A stretch of 64,000 bases of DNA from Mesorhizobium sp. B2-4-3 (GTDB lineage: Bacteria > Pseudomonadota > Alphaproteobacteria > Rhizobiales > Rhizobiaceae), in contig NZ_VFVL01000001.1 of assembly GCF_006442815.1 (NCBI RefSeq), forward strand, positions 124,001-188,000, in the 5' to 3' direction. Position numbers and translations under genes: made by a program. The notes beneath the pieces are model-generated. The model made no database searches. It was not told the DNA's origin and was given only the letters and a program-made list of their open reading frames with translations. Each line of letters opens with the position of its first letter. The stretch's first letter is position 1. Below are positions 44,570 through 54,100 of this stretch, in pieces.

Positions 44570-45371
44570 CGCGGAATTCTCCAACGCCGCCGACGCCCGC
44601 GAAGCCCCATTCCTTCACGTCGATCTCATAATCGATCTGCGACAGCAGTCGGCCACGGCAGATCTTCATTCTGGGCGACGGCAGCCGCCGCTGTGTGGCC
44701 AGCCGCTTGAGCAGATCATCGAGCAGCCAGTCGGGGACGAGGTCGCGCTCGCTCGGATAGATCCAGCGGAAGTTGAGCAGCTGCATCAAAAGAACCTCCC
44801 AGTGGACGTCGAGATAGGAAAGCAGCCTGTGCCAGTCGATCTGGTCATGCGCCTTGAGGACGGTGTGGGCAATGTCGGCGCCATCGTGACGGCCCCTGTC
44901 CTGGATGAAGCATTTCGACCAGATGAGTTCCGTGGGTCCGATGATCCGGACACGGCTGCCGAGCAGCTCAACCTGCCGGGCATGCTCCAGCCACTGGTCC
45001 TCGACCTGCATGGTGCCGTTGGCTGATGCAAAGATCACATCGAAGAAATGCGGGCCTTCGAAGACCTTCCCCAGCCAGCGATCATCCTCGATCTCGACGG
45101 CGTAGCCGATATCCTTGAAATGGGCGAGGACGCGCGGGCAGTCGCCGGCCTTGCAGAAGATATCGAGGTCCTTGGTCTGGCGCACGACGCCGGTATAGGC
45201 GCTTACCGCATAGGTGCCGGCAACCAGGAAGGGAATATCGGTGGCGGCGAGTTCGCGGATCGCATTCGTGTAGAAGGCCTCCGCCTCGGCGCTCTTCAGC
45301 GTTGGCTCCGCCTTTGCGTCGATCACCGGTAGCGTCGCCAGCACTCCCGGCAACTCGTCGTTGGTCATCAC
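44562..45371 (-). CDS. Nucleotidyltransferase-fold protein
   Basis: Protein of 269 residues. Residues 45-75 carry a nucleotidyltransferase signature (LVAGTYAVSAYTGVVRQTKD then LDIF), the two-aspartate metal motif of the pol-beta-like fold, in which Gly-Thr replaces the usual Gly-Gly. The C-terminal region (TELIWSKCFIQDRGRHDGAD, VLKAHDQIDWHRLLSYLD) resembles substrate-binding parts of AbiEii-like or DUF6036-like families. No cognate antitoxin is adjacent, so a toxin role is not supported. It shares a transcript with the phosphoesterase. Confidence 0.75.
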   Translation of the reverse strand: MMTNDELPGVLATLPVIDAKAEPTLKSAEAEAFYTNAIRELAATDIPFLVAGTYAVSAYTGVVRQTKDLDIFCKAGDCPRVLAHFKDIGYAVEIEDDRWLGKVFEGPHFFDVIFASANGTMQVEDQWLEHARQVELLGSRVRIIGPTELIWSKCFIQDRGRHDGADIAHTVLKAHDQIDWHRLLSYLDVHWEVLLMQLLNFRWIYPSERDLVPDWLLDDLLKRLATQRRLPSPRMKICRGRLLSQIDYEIDVKEWGFAGVGGVGEFRDG

Positions 45372-45411
45372 CGTTGCTCCGGCTTTTGATCTTCATCCAC
45401 CTGTTCCGGTA

Positions 45412-45436
45412 AACAGCGGTAATCCAACGTTGTTCC
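45412..45436 (-). promoter_or_regulatory. GGAAC-N18-TT promoter for the nucleotidyltransferase/phosphoesterase pair
   Basis: Minus strand: GGAAC 45436-45432, TT 45413-45412 (reading TGTT), 41 bases upstream of the 45371 start. Confidence 0.55.
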
Positions 45437-45482
45437 GCGTTCGACGTCACGCTTCCATGACGAGCTCGCCTGGACAGAAGCG

Positions 45483-45644
45483 CTAGTCTCCTTCCTCTTG
45501 ATAGAGGCGTTCGACCGCCCGGTCGCTCTCGCGCCGCTCCGCCGGTCCTCGGCGGCGGCGTGTAACGAGGACGTAGATGATCGCAAGCAGGAGGATGAGG
45601 GGACCGCCCGCGACGACGATGAGCCACAAATCGGTGCCGGACAT
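45483..45644 (-). CDS. 53-residue single-span membrane protein
   Basis: From ATG 45644, with GGGAGGAGC upstream, the peptide is MSGTDLWLIVVAGGPLILLL followed by AIIYVLVTRRRRG and a charged tail ending RLYQEEGD. It has one N-terminal membrane helix and a cytoplasmic Arg/Glu tail. The family is not recognised. A longer frame to 45701 lacks a ribosome site. Confidence 0.65.
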   Translation of the reverse strand: MSGTDLWLIVVAGGPLILLLAIIYVLVTRRRRGPAERRESDRAVERLYQEEGD

Positions 45645-45708
45645 TGCTCCTCCCTTCCCGGATCGAAGGTGCCGCTCCAGCAACGAGGATGTTGCTGGCA
45701 TGTGCGCT

Positions 45709-45733
45709 AACCAGTGAAGGGTTCAAATGTTCC
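45709..45733 (-). promoter_or_regulatory. GGAAC-N18-TT promoter for the 45644 small gene
   Basis: Minus strand: GGAAC 45733-45729, TT 45710-45709 (reading GGTT), 65 bases upstream of ATG 45644. It is divergent from the promoter at 45847. Confidence 0.55.
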
Positions 45734-45846
45734 GGCCGGCACGCCAAACGATCCGCGGACCGCTGTCGATGGCTTGAGCACGCCTGACGCGGTTTGGCAG
45801 GCCATCTCGCCCAGATCGAAACTCTGCCGCCGCGTTCGCCGGCGCT

Positions 45847-45871
45847 GGAACATAGCGGCGTCAGAGGGGTT
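45847..45871 (+). promoter_or_regulatory. GGAAC-N18-TT promoter for the FdhF/YdeP-type gene
   Basis: GGAAC at 45847, TT at 45870 (reading GGTT), 34 bases before ATG 45905. Confidence 0.55.
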
Positions 45872-45904
45872 GGAGATCAAAGCGATAGCCAATCGAGCTC
45901 CACC

Positions 45905-48226
45905 ATGAACCCCTCCACCACCAACCATATCGAAATTCGCAAATACAACCACCCGACCGGTGGATGGGGATCCCTCAGATCGCTGATCCGCAAGGCTCGC
46001 GCAGAAGGTCTGCTGACGTCCGGCATCTGGAGCACGTTGCTCAAGCAGAACAAGGCGGACGGCTATATGTGCGTCTCCTGCTCCTGGGCGAAGCCCGCCG
46101 AGCCCCGGCCGTTCGAGTTTTGCGAGAACGGCGCCAAGGCTACGATATGGGACCAGACGAAACGGCGTTGCGGCCCGGAGTTCTTCGCGGCGCATTCCGT
46201 CAACGAGCTGCTCGACTGGCCCGATCACGATCTGGAAAAGCAGGGTCGGTTGCTTGAGCCGATGCGCTACAACGAGGTCACCGACAAATATGAGCCGGTC
46301 TCGTGGGAGACCGCCTTCCGGGATATCGGCGAAGAGCTCAGGAAGCTCGACCCGAAATCGGCCGTGTTCTACACCTCGGGCCGCGCCTCGCTCGAGGCAT
46401 CGTTCATGTATCAGCTTTTCGCGCGCACCTACGGCTCGGGCAATCTGCCGGACTCTTCGAACATGTGCCACGAGTCGACCTCGGTCGGTCTGCCGGAGTC
46501 GATCGGCTCGCCGGTCGGCACCGTTCAGTTGGAGGATTTCAGCCATTGTGACCTGATGTTCTTCTTCGGCCACAACACCGGCGTGACCGCGCCGCGATTG
46601 CTTCACCCGATCGAGGAGGCGCGCCAGCGCGGCATACCCGTCATCACCTTCAATCCGCTGCCGGAGCGTGGCCTGAAGCGTTTCAAGAATCCGCAAAACC
46701 CGGTTGAAATGCTTTCGCCAGGCGCCGGCACCAAGATGTCCAGCGACTTCTTCCAGATCCGCGGCGGCGGCGACATCGCCGCCATCACCGGCATTGCGAA
46801 AGCCGTTCTCGCGCTCGACGACGCGGCGAGGCAGAGTGGCGCGCCGCGCGTCCTCGACATGGCATTCATCGAAGAACACACGCATGGCTTCGACGCGTTC
46901 GAGGCCTATCTGCGCCGCACACCATGGGAAAAGGTCGAGATGCGTTCGGGCATCGCGCGCGCCGACCTCGAGCATATAGCGGATGTCTACAGCAAGGCTT
47001 CCGCGGTCATCGGCAACTACGGTATGGGCCTGACGCAGCACCGGCACGGGACCGAGAACGTCCATATGCTTTGCAACCTGCTCCTGATGCGCGGCAATAT
47101 CGGCAAACCAGGCGCCGGCGTGTCCCCGCTTCGCGGCCACTCCAATGTCCAAGGCCAAAGAACCGTCGGCATCTCTGAAAAACCCGAGCTGGTGCCGCTC
47201 GACAAGTTTGCCGAATTTTATCGGTTCGAACCGCCACGCGAGAAAGGGCGCGACACCGTCGAGACATGCGAAGGCGTGATCGACGGCTCGGTGAGGGCGT
47301 TCATTGGATTGGGCGGCAATTTCGTGCGGGCCGTTCCGGAAACCGGGCTTGTCGAAGACGCCTGGCGACACCTGAGATTGCATGTCCAGATCGCCACGAA
47401 GCTCAACCGCAGCCACCTGATCCCGGGAGCCGTCACCTATTTGCTGCCCTGCCTTTCGCGCATCGAGCAGGACCTGCAGGAGACCGGCGAGCAGCATGTC
47501 TCCGTGGAGGATTCCACCGCCTGCATCCATGGCTCCTTCGGCTATCGCCCGCCGGCCGGATCCAACCTGCTCTCCGAGCCAAAGATCGTCGCTGAGCTCG
47601 CCAAAGCGACAGTTGCCGGCAAGAGCTCAATTCCGTGGGATGAATGGGTGGCTGACTATGCGCGCGTGCGGGACGAGATCGAACGTTGCTATCCGGACCA
47701 CTTCAGGGACTTCAACAAGCGCTTCCTGGTACCGGGCGGGTTTCATCGCGACATCAAGGCTTCGAGGCGGGTGTGGCTGACCCCCAACAAGAAGGCCAAC
47801 TTCAAGCCGCCGACGATGCTGGAAACGGACCCGGACATCGACGTCTCGCAATCGGACGTGCTGACGCTGATCACGGTTCGCTCCAATGATCAGTTCAACA
47901 CGACCATCTACGGCTATCGGGATCGCCTTCGCGGCATCAACGGGACGCGGATGGTGGTGCTCATGAACGAGCACGATATCGAACGGCTGGGACTCCATGA
48001 CGGACAGGAGATCGATCTGGAATCCGCGGCGGGCGACGATGTCGAGCGCCGTGTGCACGGATTGCGCGTCATTCCCTATTCAATTCCACGCGGCAATTGC
48101 GCCGGCTATTATCCCGAGCTCAATCCGCTCATTCCGCTATGGCACCGAGCCGAAAAGGCACATGTGCCGGCGGCAAAATCAGTGCCGGTCCGCGTGATGA
48201 CGACTAAATCGGCGCCATCTCGTTAG
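45905..48226 (+). CDS. FdhF/YdeP-type molybdopterin oxidoreductase
   Basis: Protein of 773 residues of the formate-dehydrogenase-alpha-like (YdeP) family. An N-terminal CVSCSW pair is the probable iron-sulfur site. Molybdopterin-domain motifs include SSNMCHESTSVGLPESIGSP, RGNIGKPGAGVSPLRGHSNV and IGLGGNFVRAVPET, and a C-terminal MoCo-binding domain contains LITVRSNDQFNTTIYGYRDR. Such enzymes are soluble and linked to acid or oxidative stress; the physiological substrate is uncertain. I chose ATG 45905; the open frame runs upstream to 45794 but would overlap the EcfG-type promoter. Confidence 0.9.
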   Translation: MNPSTTNHIEIRKYNHPTGGWGSLRSLIRKARAEGLLTSGIWSTLLKQNKADGYMCVSCSWAKPAEPRPFEFCENGAKATIWDQTKRRCGPEFFAAHSVNELLDWPDHDLEKQGRLLEPMRYNEVTDKYEPVSWETAFRDIGEELRKLDPKSAVFYTSGRASLEASFMYQLFARTYGSGNLPDSSNMCHESTSVGLPESIGSPVGTVQLEDFSHCDLMFFFGHNTGVTAPRLLHPIEEARQRGIPVITFNPLPERGLKRFKNPQNPVEMLSPGAGTKMSSDFFQIRGGGDIAAITGIAKAVLALDDAARQSGAPRVLDMAFIEEHTHGFDAFEAYLRRTPWEKVEMRSGIARADLEHIADVYSKASAVIGNYGMGLTQHRHGTENVHMLCNLLLMRGNIGKPGAGVSPLRGHSNVQGQRTVGISEKPELVPLDKFAEFYRFEPPREKGRDTVETCEGVIDGSVRAFIGLGGNFVRAVPETGLVEDAWRHLRLHVQIATKLNRSHLIPGAVTYLLPCLSRIEQDLQETGEQHVSVEDSTACIHGSFGYRPPAGSNLLSEPKIVAELAKATVAGKSSIPWDEWVADYARVRDEIERCYPDHFRDFNKRFLVPGGFHRDIKASRRVWLTPNKKANFKPPTMLETDPDIDVSQSDVLTLITVRSNDQFNTTIYGYRDRLRGINGTRMVVLMNEHDIERLGLHDGQEIDLESAAGDDVERRVHGLRVIPYSIPRGNCAGYYPELNPLIPLWHRAEKAHVPAAKSVPVRVMTTKSAPSR

Positions 48227-48278
48227 AGCATGGTCCCGAAAAGTGGGAACCGGCTTTCGAAGAGAGATCATGCTCCAA
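48226..48278. repeat. Rhizobial intergenic repeat (GAGCATG...CATGCTC type)
   Basis: The sequence GAGCATGGTCCCGAAAAGTG through GAGATCATGCTCCAAC is a familiar Rhizobiales intergenic element with imperfect terminal inverted repeats. It begins at the stop of the oxidoreductase gene. Recognition is from memory of such genomes; the copy number in this genome is not visible here. Confidence 0.65.
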
Positions 48279-48286
48279 CGAAGAGT

Positions 48287-48327
48287 TAGACCGTGATGGC
48301 GATCCAACGAGACGCCATCACGGTCTA
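48287..48327. terminator. Bidirectional hairpin between convergent genes
   Basis: TAGACCGTGATGGCG (48287-48301) and CGCCATCACGGTCTA (48313-48327) pair perfectly over 15 bp with an 11-base loop. It lies between the convergent oxidoreductase and sigma-factor genes and overlaps the sigma gene's last bases, so it can serve both strands. No long T-run follows. Confidence 0.6.
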
Positions 48328-48891
48328 GCGCCGACTTGGCGATTGACCAAAAGGCAACGGGACATTCGCGCAAGGGTCCACAGCTGCGGCTGAAGACGCC
48401 TCCCCCAGGTCTTCAAGCAATGACATTCGTGCACGGTTCAACCGACTTTTGATGGTACCGATAGCGCAGCCGCAAATGCTCGCTGTCTCCTCATAACTTA
48501 CGCCGAGGATGGCGATCAGCACCAAGACCTCCCGCTGCTGGGGAGGCAGCTTGCCGATAGCGCCGTGAACCTCCTGGCTACGAAGATGCCATTCCTGGTC
48601 ACCATAGGTGATTGAACGGCCCGATGCGCAATCATTCACTCCCGGCGCCTCGCGCGTATAGACCTTGTGCTTCGTATAGAAGGTATTGCGCATGATCGTG
48701 AACAGCCATGACTTGATCCGGGTGCTAGGTTCGAACTGATCGATATGCGCTATCCCCTTGAGCAGGGTTTCTTGTACAAGATCGTCGGCGTCAGTCTTGT
48801 CCCTGCAGAAGGTACGCGCGAAAGCTCTCAAAGCCGGGATCAGGTCGACGATCGTCGCTTCATTTTGGAGGGCCGACGAGCCGGAATTCAT
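48325..48891 (-). CDS. EcfG-type (general stress) RNA polymerase sigma factor
   Basis: Protein of 188 residues from ATG 48891. Region 2 is LRAFARTFCRDKTDADDLVQ, ETLLKGIAHI and IKSWLFTIMRNTFYTKHK; region 4 is LPPQQREVLVLIAILGVSYE followed by ETASICGCAIGTIKSRLNRA. These match the alphaproteobacterial EcfG/RpoE2 family. A TTG three codons earlier has better-spaced GGAGG and may be the true start. A GGAAC-N18-TT element upstream suggests autoregulation. A NepR-like gene precedes it on the same strand, the canonical arrangement, though 260 bases away. Confidence 0.85.
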   Translation of the reverse strand: MNSGSSALQNEATIVDLIPALRAFARTFCRDKTDADDLVQETLLKGIAHIDQFEPSTRIKSWLFTIMRNTFYTKHKVYTREAPGVNDCASGRSITYGDQEWHLRSQEVHGAIGKLPPQQREVLVLIAILGVSYEETASICGCAIGTIKSRLNRARMSLLEDLGEASSAAAVDPCANVPLPFGQSPSRR

Positions 48892-48945
48892 CGGCCGCAA
48901 AAATGCCTCCGCAGGGAACCGTTTGGATTGGATAGCCAGAAAGCT

Positions 48946-48970
48946 AATGCGCTGCGAGCATGGAGGTTCC
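48946..48970 (-). promoter_or_regulatory. GGAAC-N18-TT promoter of the sigma-factor gene
   Basis: Minus strand: GGAAC 48970-48966, TT 48947-48946 (reading CATT), 55 bases upstream of ATG 48891. EcfG genes are typically self-activated through such an element. Confidence 0.55.
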
Positions 48971-49150
48971 TGTCGCCTCAACAATTGATGCTCATTTCCG
49001 GTCATAATTTCGCGTGTCGTCTTTTGCTCGGGGCAGCGGCCGGATCTTCGGCTCCGGCTTCAGCTCACGTCCGAAACCGACCGCGAAATGTGCTGTCTTG
49101 GGTGACCGGAAGGACGCCGCCGGCACCACAGCAATACGAACGGCGATGCG

Positions 49151-49357
49151 TCAATGCAGCTTGCCGTCGGCGTTCTTGACTTTCAGTTGCGCGGCCGCTT
49201 CGAGCTCGCGAGCCAGTTCAGACAGCCGTCGAGAAGTTGGTTCGTCGGCAATGGTCTCAAATGCGGCGGCCAGTTCCTGATCCAGCGTCGACCGCTTGGG
49301 GGCAGCAGTTTGAGACGCTGGCGGTATTATGCTGTGTCGACGGAAGGACCTACTCAT
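49151..49357 (-). CDS. Possible NepR-like anti-sigma factor
   Basis: From ATG 49357 a 68-residue protein: a basic, Pro-rich start (MSRSFRRHSIIPPAS) and then LDQELAAAFETIADEPTSRR and LSELARELEAA. The pattern hydrophobic-x-EP-x-x-x-R-L-x-x-L fits the two-helix core of NepR, which sequesters EcfG until PhyR binds it. Position upstream of the sigma gene on the same strand supports this. No ribosome site is clear, and the frame is open to 49462, so start and identity are uncertain. Confidence 0.5.
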   Translation of the reverse strand: MSRSFRRHSIIPPASQTAAPKRSTLDQELAAAFETIADEPTSRRLSELARELEAAAQLKVKNADGKLH

Positions 49358-49458
49358 AACATATGCTAACGCAGCCGCCGTAACCGACAACGAAGTTCCC
49401 TTTACTTGCCTTAGAAACTCCCATGTGCTTGGCGGCCGCATTGAGCCTGAAGCCCAAG

Positions 49459-50250
49459 TCATTCTGGCGCCATGGCGTTGACCTTCCTCTCGGCAATCTC
49501 CGACAGCTTGTCGTCCGCCGCTTTCTCCTCCTTGAGATTTTCCGCCAGGATGGCGGCGCAGTCGACCACGGCCTGGTCGCCCTCGAAGACATAGTCGCCG
49601 GCAAGCGCGAAGGTGCCGGCCGAGCTGCCGTCGATGTCGACGATCTTGATGCCTTCGCTGGTCTGCGCGCCCGCGCCGCCGACATTGGTGACCGCAAGGA
49701 CGCCGGTGCCGAAGGTGTTGCCATGCACCACCAGCCTGTCGGTGGCAGACGCATCGCCGTCCAGCGCGGCATTGATGAGGATCTTGCCGCCATTGCCGAC
49801 ATAGTCGCCGCTCACCTTCACCGTAAGCACCGTGCCGGGTGCCGCAGCACCGAGCCGCACCGCGCCGTTGTTGTTGAGCGAGGCCACCGTCTGGTCGAAG
49901 CCGGCAAGGTCAAGCGTGCCGCTGGAAGCGACGGTGAAGGCCGAACCCGAGCTGAACGTGTCTGCCGCGGCCGCGGCCAGCGTGCCCTGCTGGACAGAGG
50001 TGGGTCCCGAGAAGGTCGAACCAGCGGATGTTAGGACAAGCGTTCCGTCTCCTGCTTTGCTGAACGCGCCCAATCCGGTCAATGCCCCGTTCAGGGTCAA
50101 GGTGGTATCGGCGTCGGTCGAGATCGTGCCTTGGCCGAGAACGTCGACGGTGCGGTCGCTGGCGAAGCTGGCGGTGGTGTTGAGCGTGCCGCCGTTGAAG
50201 GAGAGCCCGCCCGCCAAACGGGAGCCTTCCCCGTCACTGGCGATATTCAA
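49459..50250 (-). pseudogene. Autotransporter passenger fragment fused to a DUF892 (YciE-like) C-terminal tail
   Basis: About 230 codons match the stretch just before the barrel in AT1 and AT2 (GSTFSGPTSVQQGTLAA, ILAVTNVGGAG versus VLAVTNVGGAG, AGDYVFEGDQAVV) but are clearly more diverged. Similarity stops after DQAVV at about 49563. The last 34 codons, including ILAENLKEEKAADDKLSEIA, look like the end of a ferritin-like DUF892/YciE stress protein. The fragment has no signal sequence and no barrel. It is a third, mostly deleted autotransporter copy, joined in frame to the remains of a stress gene. Confidence 0.8.
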
Positions 50251-50285
50251 CGACTTCGATCATGCGAATTGTGGAAGAATGCCAA

Positions 50286-50495
50286 TTAGTGAGGTTTCCT
50301 GGCGAGATCCGCAGCGCTGAACTCTCGACAGATTTCAATTAATTTCGCCTCGTTTGTAACGCCGGCGCGGTATTGGGAGATGATGCGCAGGGCCAGCATT
50401 TCTCGCTGGGCCTCACTGTCCTTGAAAGCTTTGCAACAATCAAACACGCGCCCTAGAAGCGCAACTTCCTCCGGACTGAAGGTGTCTCTACGCAT
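50286..50495 (-). CDS. Small helical hypothetical protein
   Basis: Protein of 69 residues (FSPEEVALLGRVFDCCKAF, LALRIISQYRAGVTNEAKLI), predicted helical and soluble. ATG 50495 follows CAGGCGG. No domain is recognised and I find no EcfG-type promoter upstream. It lies between the autotransporter fragment and AT2. Confidence 0.5.
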   Translation of the reverse strand: MRRDTFSPEEVALLGRVFDCCKAFKDSEAQREMLALRIISQYRAGVTNEAKLIEICREFSAADLARKPH

Positions 50496-51174
50496 GGCAG
50501 CCGCCTGCTAAGCTCTCCCACGACGAAAAAGAAAATACCGGGGGACCTCTAAGTCAAGGGATTATTAGGGCCCTTCGGGAGCACGCGCCCCAAACAGCCG
50601 CTCCTCACGACCTTCGCCAGATGCGGAACGATAGGCAGCCCAGGCGCATCCTTGCTAACAGCATGGCTGGCAATTTTGTCGTCGGACAACCGTGGAGCGG
50701 CGACGGGCTCTCGTGGGATATCCTTACGACGACATGACATGCTCCGCCAGGAGGCGTGCCATTAGTTCGAACACCCCCATTGCGGAATGTCCCTGCAGCA
50801 AAGAACCCGTCGATACCTATTGATCTCTCAAAACGTTGAAGGTCGGTTGCGCATTGTCGTAACGTCAGCTAGCGGGAGAGTTTGACCGCTCATCCCGCCA
50901 AGATGAGCGACAGGATGCTGCACCGAAACAGACGTTTGCGCGCCAACAAAAGTTAACGTGCGGAGCTTGAAGATCAGTAAGCCACGAGGTCAGCCTGTGT
51001 CGCCCGAAGCCATACTGACGGGACCATCCGTCGCAAAAGTGCTGGGTGCCCTCCGCAGGATAGCCACCCGTTACCGCGCAGATTCAGAAGACGCCGGTGA
51101 CGAACTCGTGACGATTGCACTCAAGTCACCATCGCCAGGGGCGAAAACCGACCCTACTCTTCGATATGCGCCGC
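50496..51174. other. Intergenic interval between the 50495 gene and AT2
   Basis: No supported gene. A perfect hairpin (CGCTCATC-CCGCCAA-GATGAGCG, 50887-50909) is present without a T-run. A plus frame from 50958 (77 codons, including LRRIATRYRADSEDAGDELV) faintly resembles the start of a sigma factor but has no ribosome site and runs into the AT2 end. Confidence 0.4.
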
Positions 51175-54100
51175 TTACCACTTCACGCTGAAGCCGAGCT
51201 TTGCACCGATTGTCCGGCTGTCGCCGAAGTTCTTCAAGCTCGATTTGGCGAAGGCCTCGCCGAAGACCATGTAGCGTTCGTCGGCCCAGGAGAGCGATCC
51301 GCCGACACCCAGGCCACCCCAGAGCGGCTGGTCGTGCTCGTGGAAGGCCGTACCCGATACGTCGACATCGTTGCCGTCGAGGAAGTCGTAGTAGAGGTTG
51401 GCGATGCCATAGAGATGCGAGCGGCTCACCTTTCCCTGAGCGCCGGTCCAGGCGTCCTCATAGTCCAGCGACAGGCCGGCGCGGCCGGTCAGGACATCGC
51501 TGCCGCTCAGCGACACCGCCGCGTCAAAGGGATCGGTGAAGCTGTTGAAGCGCACCGCGGAATAAGAGAGCTGGGCCTGCGGCGTCAGCGTCCACTTGCC
51601 CTGCAGCGCGATCTTCTGGCCGGCCTCGATGCTCAGCGCATAGCCAAACCCGTTGTTGCCCTTGGCGAGATCGGTCCCCAGCGTGGCGGACTTCAGGTTG
51701 CTGTCATACCAGGTCACCTCGCCCTGGGCGTCGGTGTAGAAGCCGTTGTCGCCATACCAGGTCAGCGTGCCGCCGAAGCCGTAGCCGGTGGCCTGGACGG
51801 AGCCGACGCCGTAGATCGAGGAGATACCGGAAGACGCCGTCCCGTAATGGAAGGTGAGGCCGCCAAGCAGAATGCCGGTGGCATCCTCGTAAAGCAGCCC
51901 GTCGATGCCGGACTGCAGCTTCCACGTGGTCACGTCATAGTCGGAGACGGTGGTCGCGCTCTGCGGGCTCTGCCTTGTATGCGCCCCCTCGATGCGGGCC
52001 CAGATCGCGCTCTGGGCCGGGACGCTGCCGATCTCGTCGGCGCCCTGGCTTGCACCGGTCCACGAGCGGTTGCCGACGCGCTGCTGCAGGGTGCCGAGCT
52101 CGTTGAGGCTCTGCAGCACGCCGGGATAGGCCTCATAGATCGGCACGGCCGGCGAATAGAGCGGATTGTTGATCAGCGCCGAGCGGAGATACCAGTCGCC
52201 GTCGGCCGGTGTGCTCACGCCATTCTGGTAAAGCCGATAGGCATAGGCGCCGCTGACCACGGCCTGATCGCCCTGGAAGACATAGTCACCGGCGAGCGTG
52301 AAGCTACCGCCCGAGATGCCATCGACATCGACGACCTTGATGCCTTCGACCGTTTGTACCCCTGCCCCGCCGACATTGGTGACCGCAAGGATCCCGGTGC
52401 CGGAGGTGCTGCCATGCACAACCAGCTTGTCGGCGGTCGAAGCATCGCCATCGAGCGCGGCATTGAGGAAGATGGTGCCGCCGGCGCCGGTGTAGTCGCC
52501 ATTGATGGTCAGCGTCGTGCCGGGCGCGCCATTGAGACGCACCGAGCCGCTGTTGTTGAGTGAGGCGACGGCCTGGTTGAAGCCACCGAGATCGAGCGTC
52601 GCGCCGGAAGCGACGGCGAATGCCGAGCCGGAACCAAGCATGTCCGCCGCGCCCGCGGCCAGCGTGCCCTGCTGGACAGAGGTGGGACCCGAGAAGGTCG
52701 AGCCTCCCGCCGCCAGAACAAGCTTTCCATCTCCTGCTTTGTTGAACGCACCCGACCCGGTCAATGCCCCGTTCAGGGTCAAGGTCGTATCGGCGGCGGT
52801 CGAGATCGTGCCCGAGCTCATCACGTTGACCGCACGCGAGGTGGCGAAGCTGTCGGTCGTGCTGAGCGTGCCGCCATCGAAGCTGAGCGCGCCGGCGGCA
52901 TCGCCCAGATTGGCGTCCTGTGAGACCTGCAACGTGCCGCCATTGACCGCGGTGCCGCCCGTATAGCTGTTGGTGCCGGTCAGGACCAGCGTGCCGCGAT
53001 CCGACTTTACCAGTTGCGCGTCGCCCGAGAGAGCCGAGGCGATCGTTGCGGTCATCCCTGCGCCCGCCGCCGTGCCGTCGCCGACGACGATGCTGCTCGA
53101 CGGGCCGACAAGCTCGATCCCGTCGCCTTTGACGACGTAACCGTCGGTCATGAACTGCATGCCCGATGCAGCCACCTGGCCGAGACCGTTGTCCACCGTC
53201 ACCGTTCCCGCCTGGCCCGCGAAGATCGCAAAGGAGGCGTCGGCGAAGCCGGCATTGGCCGTACCCGTCTCATTTGCCCAATTGTCGTTGCCGGCGGCCG
53301 ACTGCCAGACGCCGTCGCCGCCATTGACCGCGCCGTTGTTCTTCGGACCGGCATTGCCGTCCCAGTAGTTGAAGGTGAGCCCTTCCGTGTTGACGAGGTT
53401 CACCTGGTGGTCGATCGAGGTCTGGATCGAATAGCCCGACGACGGGATCGTCCCGACCACAAGCCCGTTGTTGGTCAGCGTGCCGTCATAGCTGAAGACG
53501 CGATAGACGCCTGGCCCGAAGGTACCGCCGGCGCTCGCGCTGACGTTGAGCGTGCCGTCGAGCACGAGATTGCCGCCGACCGTGGTCAGGTCGTTGAGCG
53601 CCCCGCCGGCGACACCCGCCTCGCCAAACGAATAGTTGAGGACCGAGCCGCCGGACAGGTTGAGATTGCCGGCGATCGCGAGCGTGCCCGGCGTGCCGTC
53701 GGCCGATCCCGGAGACAGGGTTGCGCCATCGGCAACCGTTACATCGCCGCCGATGACACCCTTGCCGCCGATGGTCGCGCCGCTTCCGACGGCGACCAAA
53801 CCGGCGACCGCGCTGCTGTCGCCATCGACATAGAGGCCGCCGGCCGTGACCGTGGTTGACCCTGCGTAGCTGTTCGCACCGGTGAGGGTGAGCGCGCCGG
53901 CGCCGGTCTTGTTGAGGCCGCCGGCGCCGGTGGCCTGGCCCGATAGGGTAAGGTCGGCGTCGGTCTGGAGCGTGCCGGTGCCCGAGGTCAGGCCAATATC
54001 GCGCGACAAGGTGAAGGCCGCGGTGGTCTCAAGCGTCGTGCCGTCGTCCAGGCTCACGCCGCCGGTCGCGTCGCCAAGATTGGCATCGGCCGAAACCTGC

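Noticed and set aside
44562-45371. AbiEii-type toxin of an abortive-infection system
   Set aside because: No antitoxin gene is adjacent, and the gene shares a stress promoter and overlaps a phosphoesterase.
45707-47530. 607-codon minus-strand frame opposite the FdhF/YdeP-type gene
   Set aside because: Antisense shadow of a clearly recognisable enzyme. It would also run through the region of two stress promoters.
49395-49399. GGAAC on the minus strand upstream of the NepR-like gene
   Set aside because: No TT at 18 or 19 bases; a CGTT occurs only after 23 bases, so I do not call it an EcfG promoter.
50958-51191. 77-codon frame with slight sigma-factor resemblance
   Set aside because: Short, GTG start without ribosome site, ends inside the AT2 3' end; similarity is limited to a few residues.
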